In this document: piece after piece, positions 17,739 to 26,765 of the stretch
How the letters are laid out: each line of letters starts with the position of its first letter
Numbering within the stretch: the first letter of the stretch is position 1
Assembly: GCF_038066715.1 (NCBI RefSeq)
Contig: NZ_JBBUKT010000020.1
Coordinates: forward strand, 1-47,880
Reading direction: 5' to 3'
DNA from: Luteolibacter sp. Y139
GTDB lineage: Bacteria; Verrucomicrobiota; Verrucomicrobiia; Verrucomicrobiales; Akkermansiaceae
Length of the DNA: 47,880 nt
Position numbers and translations under genes: made by a program
The notes under the pieces: model-generated
What the model saw: the letters and a program-made list of their open reading frames with translations, nothing else
The model's database searches: none
Told to the model about the DNA's origin: nothing

Positions 17739-19115
17739 TCACTGGCTCGCCCCTCGCGAGCGGTGAATGCCACCAGCCCACAGCAACAAGAGCGCAAGCG
17801 GATGAAGGAACGCCATGGCAAGGAACCACGGCTCATAACCCTTCCCCTCCACCGCTTCGATCAAGCGACCAAAGAGCATCTTGAAGCCCTGATCCAAAAA
17901 GCCGCCCGGCTTTGAAGAAGGTCCGGACACCATCGCCGCGACGATCATGTTCATCGCGATCCCGCCCAAGGTGCTACCGGCGGCCACCACACTGAAGACC
18001 GTGCCAACGGAATGTTTCGGCACGATATCGACCACGATCGCGCTGATATTGATCAGCCACGCCAGCGCGGCGAACACGGCGCAAGCGGCAAGCACCATCG
18101 CCGAATTCAGTCCCGCGACCTTGGCAATGAAGGGCGACACTGGCATCAGGCAGGCACAGCCCAGCATGATCCACAACCGCGCCTGCACCGGCGTGCGACC
18201 CTTCTTCACGAGCAGGCCCGAGGCCCAGCCTCCCGCCAACGAACCCGCTCCGGCCGCAACATAGACGATCCACGTAATCTCCAGCGAACCTTGGTCGAGC
18301 CCCCGGCTCGTATTCAAATACTTGGCGAACCAAAACTGGTAGAAGTACCACGCCGGATCGGTGAGCAGCCGTCCTAACAAGAGCAGCCACACCGGCCGGA
18401 AAGAAAGCACCTGCACCCAGGTCCAGCCCCTCTCTTCGACCTCCACGGAGCCACCTCCATCCTCGATGAGAGCCAGCTCATCCCCGGAGATCAGTTTGCT
18501 CTCACGAGGTCGCCGATACAGCATCAACCACGGAATCAGCCACAAGATCCCGATAAGGCCGGTAACCATGAACGCAACCCGCCAACCGGTGCCGTAGTCA
18601 AAGAGGCCGTCTACCAAGGGCAGCTTGCCCGCATAGTCGAAGGTGGCCAGGGGAATGACCAGGTAAGGCGCGACGATGGCACCAATGGTCGCCCCCATCG
18701 TGTAGAGACCGATCGCCAGCGCACGTTCCCGGGAAGGAAACCACTCGGACACCGCCTTCGATGCCGCCGGCCAAACCCCGGCCTCCCCCAGCCCTAACAA
18801 AAACCGGCAGGTCCCCATCGATCGAGGCCCCTGCGCCCATGCGGTCACCACATTCGCCAGCGACCACCACACCACGAAAAGAGCGGTGCCAGCCCGCGTC
18901 CCGAGACGGTCCACCAGCTTCCCCGAGATCAGATAGGCGATCGTGTAGGCTAACAGGAACAGGTTGACCACGTTCGCGTATTCGCGGTCGTCCATCCCGA
19001 GATCCGCTTGAATGGTCGGAGCCAGCGCCGACAAGGTTTGGCGATCGATGTAGTTCGACACCGCCGCCAGGAACACCAGGACAACGATCCACCAGCGTAG
19101 TCCGCGGATCCTCAT
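17739..19115 (-). CDS. MFS transporter, hexuronate/anion-cation symporter type
   Basis: 458 residues with about 12 membrane helices. The start of helix 1 (WWIVVLVFLAAVSNYIDRQTLS) and the loop RFLLGLGEAGVWPAASKAVSEWFP are typical of the ACS family, including ExuT hexuronate carriers. A central hydrophilic loop (about 200-235) separates the two halves. The likely substrate is a sugar acid or similar organic anion produced by the neighbouring exported carbohydrate-active protein. Its ATG overlaps the stop codon of that gene (ATGA), so the two are translationally coupled. Substrate assignment is inference from family and context. Confidence 0.9.
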   Translation of the reverse strand: MRIRGLRWWIVVLVFLAAVSNYIDRQTLSALAPTIQADLGMDDREYANVVNLFLLAYTIAYLISGKLVDRLGTRAGTALFVVWWSLANVVTAWAQGPRSMGTCRFLLGLGEAGVWPAASKAVSEWFPSRERALAIGLYTMGATIGAIVAPYLVIPLATFDYAGKLPLVDGLFDYGTGWRVAFMVTGLIGILWLIPWLMLYRRPRESKLISGDELALIEDGGGSVEVEERGWTWVQVLSFRPVWLLLLGRLLTDPAWYFYQFWFAKYLNTSRGLDQGSLEITWIVYVAAGAGSLAGGWASGLLVKKGRTPVQARLWIMLGCACLMPVSPFIAKVAGLNSAMVLAACAVFAALAWLINISAIVVDIVPKHSVGTVFSVVAAGSTLGGIAMNMIVAAMVSGPSSKPGGFLDQGFKMLFGRLIEAVEGKGYEPWFLAMAFLHPLALLLLWAGGIHRSRGASQ

Positions 19116-21271
19116 GGGCTGGATTTCATCCGGTCAAACTGGAAATAGGCGAGGCTGATGCACCACGCCGCCCCATAGTTCACCCAGCCTTCGGGATGAC
19201 GATACGCCCCTTCCGGATTGAAGGGAAACATCTCGCTCCCCGGCCCCGATGAAATCGAACCGCGGCACAGCTCCAGGCGCGCGCAGACGTTGTCCTGAAA
19301 CTTTTTCGGCCAAGGACGCTCGATGTCAGTAAAGCCGTCCAGCTTCTGCGGAGCCGCCGCCAGACGCGGATTCCGGCCGAACACGGCATCGGCATGGGAC
19401 ACCGCGAGTTCCTGCATCCGCGCCTTGAGTTTCGGATCATCGATCACCCACGAAGCGGACAGCGCGATCGCCGGCGTACCCAGCCAGTTGCCCACATCAT
19501 TGAGCTTCGGAATGGTCCAGTTCTTGTCGTCGTCGAAGCGGCGGAAGTCCCACAGATTATCAGAGCGCTTGGCAGCCACTTCCGCCCACGCTGTGATCTT
19601 CTTCTTCAAACCCGCCGGTGCCTTGTCCGGATAGCGTTGGAGAAGCCAGACAAGATTGGGAATCGTCCGGTGCTCGCTCATCCGCTGGCCTTTCGTCGTC
19701 CGCGGATCATTCCAATCGAGGTTCTTCACGATCCACTCGGCCTGCTTGACCGCGGCATTAAAATACTGCTCGGGATCGGCCAGCCCGTCGCGCTTGGCCA
19801 CCTCATACATCAGCAGGTTCGGCACGATCGAAGCCCCCGGCGCATGGCGGCCCTTGTAAGGATGAAGCAAACCCGCATGCGGATTGTTCCCGGTGATCTC
19901 TTCCGCCGTCAGGTAAGTCGCCGGATCCCACCACTTTGGAATCTCCATTGAGCGGCTCCAGTTCTCGAAGCAGAAACTACGACACTTCTCGTAGAAGGAC
20001 TGCGGCAACCACTTCTCCAACTGTGGCCAGGCCCACACCACGTAGGCGACCTGCTCCACAGTCTGCGGATGGATCCCCTTGGGATCGGGATCGCCGCTCG
20101 GATCCTTGGTGGCAGGATTGACCAGATAATAGCCGGCCCCCCAGTGGATCAGCTTCACCACATCCGGCGCATCCGCTTTCGGGGGCTCCAGCTCGGTGAA
20201 ATACCTGCGCACCGCATCCATCACGCCCTCGCTGCACGGATTCTTCGCGTCGAACTTGAAGTCAGGATCAAGCACGCGCCTCTTGTCCGCCTCCCAATCG
20301 ATCTGCCTTGGCATCGCCTCGATCCTCGCAGGATCGGCACGCTGGAGCAGCACCAGCGACGGAATGATCGCATCGTAATACGTGCCATCGCGCCACGGAC
20401 AGCCTCCGTAAGCGCTCGGATGGGTGCCGGTGACACTTCGCGAATCGATCAGGAAATCCACCGCCGGCTGCCAGAACAGATCCTGATAGAGATTCCGCTG
20501 GATACGGAAAGGATCGCTGACGCCAGTGCCGAGCCCGCCACTCACCTCGACCACATACTCGGTGGTGGAATCGTCCGGCCTGAACCCGGAGAAGTCCCCG
20601 ATGCCACCACGAATCTGGGAATGATAGAGAGGATCGCCGCCCGCCGCCTTCCGCACGATGAAGGATGAACCATCCAGAGACAAAGGCGCGGTGAATCTCT
20701 TCGCCCTCGCAGTCTCAAAGCCCACCTGATTCAGCGCGATCTGATGAACGTTTCGGTCCACCGGTCGAACACCAAGCCGATCACCGGTAAGACCAGCACC
20801 CATGACAGTCTTCCCATCCTCATAGACCGCGATCTCCCGAATCCGGCCCGGCGACCTCTCCGCCACCACCAACTTCAGCGCAGTCACCCGCTCTAAAGAA
20901 ACCAGCAACCGCCTCGCCGGATCGGCATTGCCGCGCACCTTTCCCTCTTCAGGCTGCTGCCATCGCCCGTCAGATTCGAAGGAGACATCGAATCCCGCCA
21001 ATCCCGGCTGATCTTCCCAGCCGGAATAAACATCCACCGCTCCAATCGACACCGCCTTGGCGAACCGGATCTCCAAGGTCGGCTGCGCATCGGTCTCGGT
21101 AGCCAGCCACCGCGACCCATCCTCAACCAACCCATCGACCGCGTGAGTCGCAGGATCCGCAGACCTGGCACTACTCGCCGTCGCGATTGATCCGGCCGCC
21201 AGATTCGGACTCTCCGCCGCCGCGCTCCCCAGCGGAAGCGCCGCCACCAAGGTCCCTGCCAGCCACCGCAT
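19112..21271 (-). CDS. Exported GH9-like protein with discoidin and CelD_N-type domains
   Basis: 719 residues from ATG 21271, chosen because it opens with a clean signal peptide (MRWLAGTLVAALPLGSAAAES). An upstream in-frame ATG at 21340 would add 23 residues and is disfavoured. An F5/8 type C (discoidin) carbohydrate-binding domain covers about 25-155. An Ig-like CelD_N-type domain follows, marked by HQIALNQVGFETARAKRF. The remaining 430 residues are helical, as in an (alpha/alpha)6 barrel. The DAGD nucleophile motif of GH9 is not seen; the matching region reads YGGCPWRDGTYYDAI. It may be a divergent hydrolase or lyase, or have lost activity. It sits in an operon with the ACS transporter and is divergent from a XylR-type regulator, which suggests use of an oligosaccharide containing sugar acids. 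Confidence 0.78.
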   Translation of the reverse strand: MRWLAGTLVAALPLGSAAAESPNLAAGSIATASSARSADPATHAVDGLVEDGSRWLATETDAQPTLEIRFAKAVSIGAVDVYSGWEDQPGLAGFDVSFESDGRWQQPEEGKVRGNADPARRLLVSLERVTALKLVVAERSPGRIREIAVYEDGKTVMGAGLTGDRLGVRPVDRNVHQIALNQVGFETARAKRFTAPLSLDGSSFIVRKAAGGDPLYHSQIRGGIGDFSGFRPDDSTTEYVVEVSGGLGTGVSDPFRIQRNLYQDLFWQPAVDFLIDSRSVTGTHPSAYGGCPWRDGTYYDAIIPSLVLLQRADPARIEAMPRQIDWEADKRRVLDPDFKFDAKNPCSEGVMDAVRRYFTELEPPKADAPDVVKLIHWGAGYYLVNPATKDPSGDPDPKGIHPQTVEQVAYVVWAWPQLEKWLPQSFYEKCRSFCFENWSRSMEIPKWWDPATYLTAEEITGNNPHAGLLHPYKGRHAPGASIVPNLLMYEVAKRDGLADPEQYFNAAVKQAEWIVKNLDWNDPRTTKGQRMSEHRTIPNLVWLLQRYPDKAPAGLKKKITAWAEVAAKRSDNLWDFRRFDDDKNWTIPKLNDVGNWLGTPAIALSASWVIDDPKLKARMQELAVSHADAVFGRNPRLAAAPQKLDGFTDIERPWPKKFQDNVCARLELCRGSISSGPGSEMFPFNPEGAYRHPEGWVNYGAAWCISLAYFQFDRMKSSP

Positions 21272-21446
21272 CACCTGACATCCGATCGCGGCAGCCATGC
21301 GATCGGCGATGTGTCTGACAACAACTCTTCTCGTCCCCATGGTGGTGATTTATCCTCTACTCTCCCCAAACGAGTTCCATATCGGAAATTTTACCACTCC
21401 GCAGCCGATTTCATCATTACGCATTTACAACAGGCGAGTTCCTACG
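21272..21446. promoter_or_regulatory. Divergent promoter/operator region
   Basis: 175 bases separate the starts of the GH9-like/transporter operon and the XylR-type regulator. The stretch 21340-21430 is clearly more AT-rich than its surroundings. An imperfect palindrome, GGAAATTTTACC, sits near 21386. This is the expected place for the regulator to bind both promoters, but I cannot define exact -10, -35 or operator sites. Confidence 0.45.
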
Positions 21447-22589
21447 ATGCTCCGCCGCGTGAAACCCTCCTTTCGCATCGGCCTGATGGTCGAGTCTCTC
21501 AGCGGCTACGGCAGCAAGATTCTCGACGGCATCAGCCGCTACGTGCAGCAGAAGCATAACTGGCGGATTGCGTTCTTCGACCGTGAGCGCCGCGAGTTGG
21601 CCGAGTTGGTCGAGACGTGGGATGGTGATGGCATCATCTGCACCGTGGTGGACCAGCGTTTTCACGAGGCTGCCGCCAAACGGAAAATCCCGGTCGTGAA
21701 CGTCGCCGGCCTGCTGAACAGTTCCGACGTCATGAGCGTGCTGAGCGATGACGGTGCCATCGGCAAGATGGCCGCCGAGCATCTGCTCGACCGCGGCTTC
21801 ACAAACTTCGCCTACGTCCGCCGCCGTGACGGCACCCGCTACTCGGAAGATCGCGGCAGCGGCTTCCGCAAGCGGATCGAGGAAGCCGGCTGGAAGGTCA
21901 GCATGATCAGCCTCGTCTCCCCCCACGGCGACGATGAGTTGCTCGGCAAGCTCGCCAACCTCCCCCGCCCTCTGGGTGTCTTCACCGCACTGGATCGCGT
22001 CGGCGCGATGGTCTTGGAGGCGTGCTTCAAAGCCGACTACAAGGTCCCCGAGGAGATCGCGATCGTCGGCGCGGGCAATCACAAGCAGCTCTGCGAACTC
22101 TGCTCCCCCACCCTCTCAAGCGTCGAGGTCGACTTCGAGCGGCGCGGCTACGAGGCGGCAGCCTTGCTCGACCGCATCCTCGAAGGCGAGAAGCGCCCGA
22201 AAGAACCCGTGCGCATCCCACCCGCGCACGTGGTCGAGCGCCGCTCCACCGATGTCTTCGCCTTCGATGACGCGGACGTTGTCGCCGCACTGCGCTTCAT
22301 CCGCGAACATGCCGACACCACCATCAAGGTCCGCGACGTGGTCGCCGCCACCACCATTTCACGGCGCTCGCTGGAGGGCCGCTTCAATGTTCTGATCGGC
22401 CGTACGCTGCATGAGGAGATCTGGCGCGCCCATTTCGATCTCGCCATGCGGCTGCTGTCATCGTCCGACCTCTCGCTTCAGGAAGTCGCGGAGCGTTCCG
22501 GTTTCCGCACCGCGAGTGCCCTGGTGAATCTCTTCCGCCAACGCCTCGGGATCACACCGAAGGAGTTCCGCGTGGCGAACCGGAGATAG
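21447..22589 (+). CDS. XylR-type transcriptional regulator (LacI-like sensor, AraC HTH)
   Basis: 380 residues from ATG 21447 (MLRRVKPSFRIGLM). The frame extends 50 codons upstream into the divergent promoter, and that part has no family similarity. Residues 1-265 form a periplasmic-binding-protein-like sensor (RIGLMVESLSGYGSKILDGISRYV, VVNVAGLL, LGVFTALDRVGAMVLEACF). Residues 275-380 form an AraC double helix-turn-helix (VRDVVAATTISRRSLEGRF, then LQEVAERSGFRTASALVNLF, then LGITPKEFR). The family senses a sugar and activates sugar-use genes. The obvious targets are the divergent exported GH9-like protein and MFS transporter. Confidence 0.9.
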   Translation: MLRRVKPSFRIGLMVESLSGYGSKILDGISRYVQQKHNWRIAFFDRERRELAELVETWDGDGIICTVVDQRFHEAAAKRKIPVVNVAGLLNSSDVMSVLSDDGAIGKMAAEHLLDRGFTNFAYVRRRDGTRYSEDRGSGFRKRIEEAGWKVSMISLVSPHGDDELLGKLANLPRPLGVFTALDRVGAMVLEACFKADYKVPEEIAIVGAGNHKQLCELCSPTLSSVEVDFERRGYEAAALLDRILEGEKRPKEPVRIPPAHVVERRSTDVFAFDDADVVAALRFIREHADTTIKVRDVVAATTISRRSLEGRFNVLIGRTLHEEIWRAHFDLAMRLLSSSDLSLQEVAERSGFRTASALVNLFRQRLGITPKEFRVANRR

Positions 22590-22640
22590 CATTTCCAATC
22601 CGCCCGTTGCATTCCAGCGGGCATGGTATTCCCTGTGGGC

Positions 22641-23543
22641 ATGAAAATCGCCCCTACCACTCCTGCCACTCTCGCGGAGCTCCTGAAAGGCATCCGCCCA
22701 CCCGCGCTGATCGATGTCCGCTTGAGCGAGGACTACCAATGTTGCCGGCTTCCCGGAGCCGTGAACAACTGTGTCTTCGAAGTCGCATTCACCGACCGAA
22801 TGCCCGCCTTGGCCCCGGATCTATCAGCGCCCGTTTGTCTCTACGGCGCGGGAGAGGCCAGCATCGAAAGCCACATGGCCGCAGAGAAGCTCCTGCGCCT
22901 CGGCTACACCGCCGTGCATGAGCTGGACGGAGGCATCGCCGCGTGGCGTGACGCCGGGATGCCAGTGGAGGAAAGCCCCGAGCCATCCTCACCAGCTCTA
23001 TTCGACGGAATCTACCGCATTGACCTCAGCGAAAGCCGGATCCAATGGACCGGCCGCAATCTGCTAAACCATCATACCGGCCACATCGCCCTCAAGGCGG
23101 GCGAGCTCATCATCACCGATGGCCAGCTTGCCGGTGGCAGCTTCGTCATCGACATGGCGAACATCACCAGCCTCGACCTCGCTGGCAACCCGCTGCATGA
23201 CGTCCTCATCCGCCACCTGCACGACCACGACTTCTTCGACGCCAGCCTGTTCCCCGAGGCACGTTTCGAGATCACCAGCGCCACTCCGGTCAAAGGTGCC
23301 ACACCCGGCTCCCCCAATCTCCACATCTCGGGCAAGCTCACCCTCAAGGACGTCACCGCTCCCCTCGACTTCCTCGCCAGTGCCGGCATCACGGACAAGG
23401 GAAAGCCCGCCGCCCAAGCCACGCTCTCCTTCGACCGCACGCTGTGGAATGTCCTCTACGGCTCCGGCAAATGGTTCCACCACCTCGGCGGCCATCTGGT
23501 CAACGACCTCATCGAGCTCCAGCTCCGCATTGTTGCGGAGTGA
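22641..23543 (+). CDS. Rhodanese-like/YceI-like fusion protein, catalytic Cys missing
   Basis: About 300 residues; the start is uncertain (ATG 22641 or ATG 22623, neither with a Shine-Dalgarno sequence). Residues 1-105 form a rhodanese fold: LIDVRLSEDY, CRLPGAVNN and ELDGGIAAWRDAGMPVE are all present. The active-site loop, usually YCxxGxxS, reads LYGAGEAS, so Gly stands where the catalytic Cys should be. Sulfur transfer at that position is not expected. Residues 110-300 form a YceI-type lipid-binding lipocalin-like domain (YRIDLSESRIQWTGRNLL, HLHDHDFFDASLFPEARFEI, SGKLTLKDVTAPLDF). There is no signal peptide, which is unusual for YceI proteins, as they are normally periplasmic. It is convergent with the response regulator gene and abuts its stop codon. 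Confidence 0.82.
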   Translation: MKIAPTTPATLAELLKGIRPPALIDVRLSEDYQCCRLPGAVNNCVFEVAFTDRMPALAPDLSAPVCLYGAGEASIESHMAAEKLLRLGYTAVHELDGGIAAWRDAGMPVEESPEPSSPALFDGIYRIDLSESRIQWTGRNLLNHHTGHIALKAGELIITDGQLAGGSFVIDMANITSLDLAGNPLHDVLIRHLHDHDFFDASLFPEARFEITSATPVKGATPGSPNLHISGKLTLKDVTAPLDFLASAGITDKGKPAAQATLSFDRTLWNVLYGSGKWFHHLGGHLVNDLIELQLRIVAE

Positions 23544-24185
23544 TCAGCTTCCCTTGCCCAGATACTTGACCACCGCTTCCGTCCGCGTGCGGACATGCAG
23601 CTTCTTGTAGATATTGTGCAGGTGAGTCCGCACGGTCTCGATGCCAATGCCCAGCTCCCAGGCAATCTCCTTGTAAAGCCCGCCCTTCACCAGTTGATCC
23701 AGGATCTGCTTCTCCCGCGGAGTCAGGTTGTGATCCTCGTTCTTCGATGGCGGCGTCGCTTGGAAATGCTGCACCACCTTGCGGGCGATGGCCCCTGACA
23801 TCGGCGAGCCGCCCGTCAGCAATTCATCCAGCGCGTCTAACAGCTTCCCCGGTGCATCCCGCTTCAACAGGTAACCGGAAGCCCCCGCCGCAAGCGCATC
23901 GAAGATCCGGTCGTTGTTGTCATAAACCGTCACCATCAGCACCTGCGCTTCCGGATGAAACTCCTTCAGCTTGGCGACGCATTCGATGCCGGACATCCCC
24001 GGAAGCTGGATGTCCATCAGCACCACTTCCGGACAAGTGGCGATCATTCCTTCGAGCGCGGACTCGGCATCCGGATAGGTGCCGGTCAGGCTCCACTTCG
24101 GAGAAGCCGCAAGGATTTCCGCCACGGTCTCGCGCAGCAATTCATCATCCTCCACGAGAGCGACGGTATGGAGATCGGTGGACAT
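23544..24185 (-). CDS. NarL/FixJ-type response regulator
   Basis: 213 residues. The receiver domain (5-122) has the acidic pair D13/D14, phospho-acceptor D58 (VVLMDIQLPGM), T86 and K108 (GYLLKRD). The LuxR-type HTH (148-208) reads NLTPREKQILDQLVKGG, then KEIAWELGIGIETVRTHLHN, then KLHVRTRTEAV. It binds DNA after phosphorylation, most likely by the kinase encoded 7 bases upstream in the same operon. No target site can be pointed to; the adjacent GH78-like gene is a plausible target by position only. Confidence 0.95.
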   Translation of the reverse strand: MSTDLHTVALVEDDELLRETVAEILAASPKWSLTGTYPDAESALEGMIATCPEVVLMDIQLPGMSGIECVAKLKEFHPEAQVLMVTVYDNNDRIFDALAAGASGYLLKRDAPGKLLDALDELLTGGSPMSGAIARKVVQHFQATPPSKNEDHNLTPREKQILDQLVKGGLYKEIAWELGIGIETVRTHLHNIYKKLHVRTRTEAVVKYLGKGS

Positions 24186-24192
24186 GAATCAG

Positions 24193-26700
24193 TCAGGTCG
24201 GGGTTTGCGGAAGCCGGCAGATGATGACGATACACGTCCCACGCCCGGGTGACGAGTCAATCGCATAGCATCCGCCAATTTCACGGATGCGGTCCGGAGT
24301 ATTGGAGAGACCATGACCGCTCCCGTGAGCCTTGGGATCAAAGCCGCGACCCGTGTCGCGGATGGTCAGCGTGATCTTCTCCCCATCGTATTCAAACGAA
24401 AGGAAAGCCTCACAGGGCCCCGCATGCTGCAGGATATTGTGGAGAGATTCCTTCACCGCCAGCGCCAGGTGATGGCGGAACTCCGCCCCCAGTGGCCGGG
24501 GCGGAAGCACGGCGGGAATATCGAGCCGACATCGCACCGGCGAATCGCGGAACATCTCTTCAGCCACCCGCGTCAGGTGCGACGCCAGCTGATCAAGCGT
24601 GTCGTGCGCAGGATCGACCGCCCAGACCAGATCATCCAGCGCGACCACCATTTCCCGCGCGGCATCCGTCATCTTGTCGAGATGGCGATGGGCCTTCCCC
24701 GGATCGATGTCGAGATCACGCTTCGCCAGCGCCGCCGTCATGTTCATGACGGTGGCTCTCGTGCCAAGGTCATCGTGCAGGTCGCGGGCAATCCGGATCC
24801 GGTCCTGTTCGAGCGCATTCTGAAAACGCAGCGCTTCGAGACGCCGCTTCGTCCGGCGACGCAAACGCGCGACAAAGCCCGCCGCGATCAAGCCCACCAA
24901 TCCCGCCGCAAGCACCGGCCCGAACCAAGGACGCTGCCAAAAAGGCCGCTCGATCACGAGAGGCAGTGAAACGCCATCACCAAGCAAGCCGCCCTCACCC
25001 GCCAAGCCGACCACTCGAAAGGTATAGCTGCCCGGCGGGACATTCACATACGTGGCCCGATGGAGGCTGCCACTGCTCACGTTGTAAGCCTCCTCCCACG
25101 ACAGGACAAAGGCACCCCCACCATCCGGTGAGATCGGCTGCACCGAGGACCACTCACCATGGTGCTGCTGGTCACCATCGACCAGGGCGAGGAAGCCCGC
25201 ACCCGAGCGAAAGATCAGGCGCGCGATCGCCGGGTCGCTTCCATCCCTCCGCCAGCCTTCCGGCGCTCCGGCCGCCCGCGCGGTGATTTCACTGAGCGCG
25301 ATGCTGCCGTTCTTCCAAAGCGATGCCTCCGGCTTCCCCGGAGCGGCCAACGAAATACGATCCAAGGTCACGAAGCCCGTGGTATCGGGCGACCCTGAGT
25401 TCAGCGAAAGCCGCAGCGCCGTGGTCCCCGCCGGGATGTAAACCGGCTCTGTGCGACGAGTCATCGCGGAGTCTTCCAGCGCAGTCTCCCAGCCACTGCT
25501 GGTGCCGATGAAAGGAAAGCGCGTCTGCGAGATCACCCGGTCATTGCGATCGAGCGCTTGGCACACCAGACCCATGCCGCGCTCGGTTTCCTGCCAGCGG
25601 TCGTCAATGCCCTCCAACTGACATCGCAGCTTGATCGATCCGCCGGGATTGTCCGGACCGAAGCCGAAATCAAAGTCCAGTCGATGCAGCCCAGGACTCA
25701 GTTTCAGTGCGCCGCCCGGCGAGGATGGAAGCTGCGGCGACGAGGCATCGACGAAGACATTCTCCAGTCGCAGCCGGGAATCCGGACGCCGCGCCGCGTT
25801 GGTCCGCCGCGCCATCACTTCCTCGGGGCTGACCCTGCTCCCGGGTGCCACGAAGAAGAAGTCACTCGGATGCCGCGCCACACCGCTGATGCGGACTTCA
25901 TCGATCACCCCGGGAAACGGCTCAGCCTCCGCATTGCCAGCAAAGGTCCGCGCCTCATTGCCAATCGCGAAGTCTCCGCTCGCTCCGGAGAATCCGGCCG
26001 ACAAGGTCCCGCTCCCAATCTGGTTGGCCTCTGTTAGACCGTGCTCCAGCCTCGTCCAATAAAGCTTCAGGTTATTGGCCACGCCCGCATTGCCGTCATA
26101 GGAAACCGCTGCGTGGAACCAGTGGACGGTATCGATCGCATGGGGGCCACTCGTCGGAATGGTCGCCAGCGCCAAACCGCTGGCCCCGCCCTGAGGCAGC
26201 GGAATGAAGGAAAGAAAGCCCTCCTTCTCGATGCGAAAGTTGAAGATCCGGTCGCCACCATCGCCATCCATCGAAATCAATCCACACGCAACGACCCCAG
26301 CATCCTTCGGAAGCACATCGAACTTCACCACCGCCTCATAGGTGAAAGCCCCGCCCGGCCCGAAGTAGCGGAACCCACGGGGCACATTGTCCTGCGGCCC
26401 ATTGGCGACTTGCGGCCTGGCCAGCAAGATCGCCCCACGCAAATCGGAAGCCCCCGGGGTCCCTCCGGCATTCGCCTTGAAAGAAATCGCCGTCCCCAAT
26501 CCCTCCAACGACCGCTGGCCCGAAGCCGCCCCATTCAGCAACCCCTCCAACATCTGCGGCGGAGTCCCCGAGTCCGCAAAGGGTGCCGCCCCCTCATCCA
26601 AGTGCCACAGGTGCAGCGTGTGCCCGTCCGGCACATTCGGCCCAAGCTCCGCCGCCAGGGCGGAAATCGCCAGGCAGAGAACCATCAGCACACGAAGCAT
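24193..26700 (-). CDS. LamG-type sensor histidine kinase (HisKA_3)
   Basis: 835 residues from ATG 26700; a GTG one codon upstream is also possible. A signal peptide (MLRVLMVLCLAISALAAE) is followed by a LamG-like domain (about 110-285, ending FPGVIDEVRISGVARHPSDF) and a beta region. A Y_Y_Y-like domain (about 490-585: NVPPGSYTFRVVGLAGEG) comes next, then one membrane helix (about 593-612). The kinase core has the HisKA_3 box RIRIARDLHDDLG with phospho-acceptor His near 642. The ATPase N box is KESLHNILQHA, and the G boxes are DTGRGFD and GSGHGLSN. The sensor faces the periplasm and probably binds a carbohydrate or protein. Hybrid sensors in gut bacteria use a beta-propeller before Y_Y_Y; here a LamG fold takes that position. 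Confidence 0.9.
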   Translation of the reverse strand: MLRVLMVLCLAISALAAELGPNVPDGHTLHLWHLDEGAAPFADSGTPPQMLEGLLNGAASGQRSLEGLGTAISFKANAGGTPGASDLRGAILLARPQVANGPQDNVPRGFRYFGPGGAFTYEAVVKFDVLPKDAGVVACGLISMDGDGGDRIFNFRIEKEGFLSFIPLPQGGASGLALATIPTSGPHAIDTVHWFHAAVSYDGNAGVANNLKLYWTRLEHGLTEANQIGSGTLSAGFSGASGDFAIGNEARTFAGNAEAEPFPGVIDEVRISGVARHPSDFFFVAPGSRVSPEEVMARRTNAARRPDSRLRLENVFVDASSPQLPSSPGGALKLSPGLHRLDFDFGFGPDNPGGSIKLRCQLEGIDDRWQETERGMGLVCQALDRNDRVISQTRFPFIGTSSGWETALEDSAMTRRTEPVYIPAGTTALRLSLNSGSPDTTGFVTLDRISLAAPGKPEASLWKNGSIALSEITARAAGAPEGWRRDGSDPAIARLIFRSGAGFLALVDGDQQHHGEWSSVQPISPDGGGAFVLSWEEAYNVSSGSLHRATYVNVPPGSYTFRVVGLAGEGGLLGDGVSLPLVIERPFWQRPWFGPVLAAGLVGLIAAGFVARLRRRTKRRLEALRFQNALEQDRIRIARDLHDDLGTRATVMNMTAALAKRDLDIDPGKAHRHLDKMTDAAREMVVALDDLVWAVDPAHDTLDQLASHLTRVAEEMFRDSPVRCRLDIPAVLPPRPLGAEFRHHLALAVKESLHNILQHAGPCEAFLSFEYDGEKITLTIRDTGRGFDPKAHGSGHGLSNTPDRIREIGGCYAIDSSPGRGTCIVIICRLPQTPT

Positions 26701-26765
26701 CACGGGCCGAATCTATCGGAAACTCAGCGCTCTTGCGAGATCCCGCCTCGTAAAACACTGGCCCC

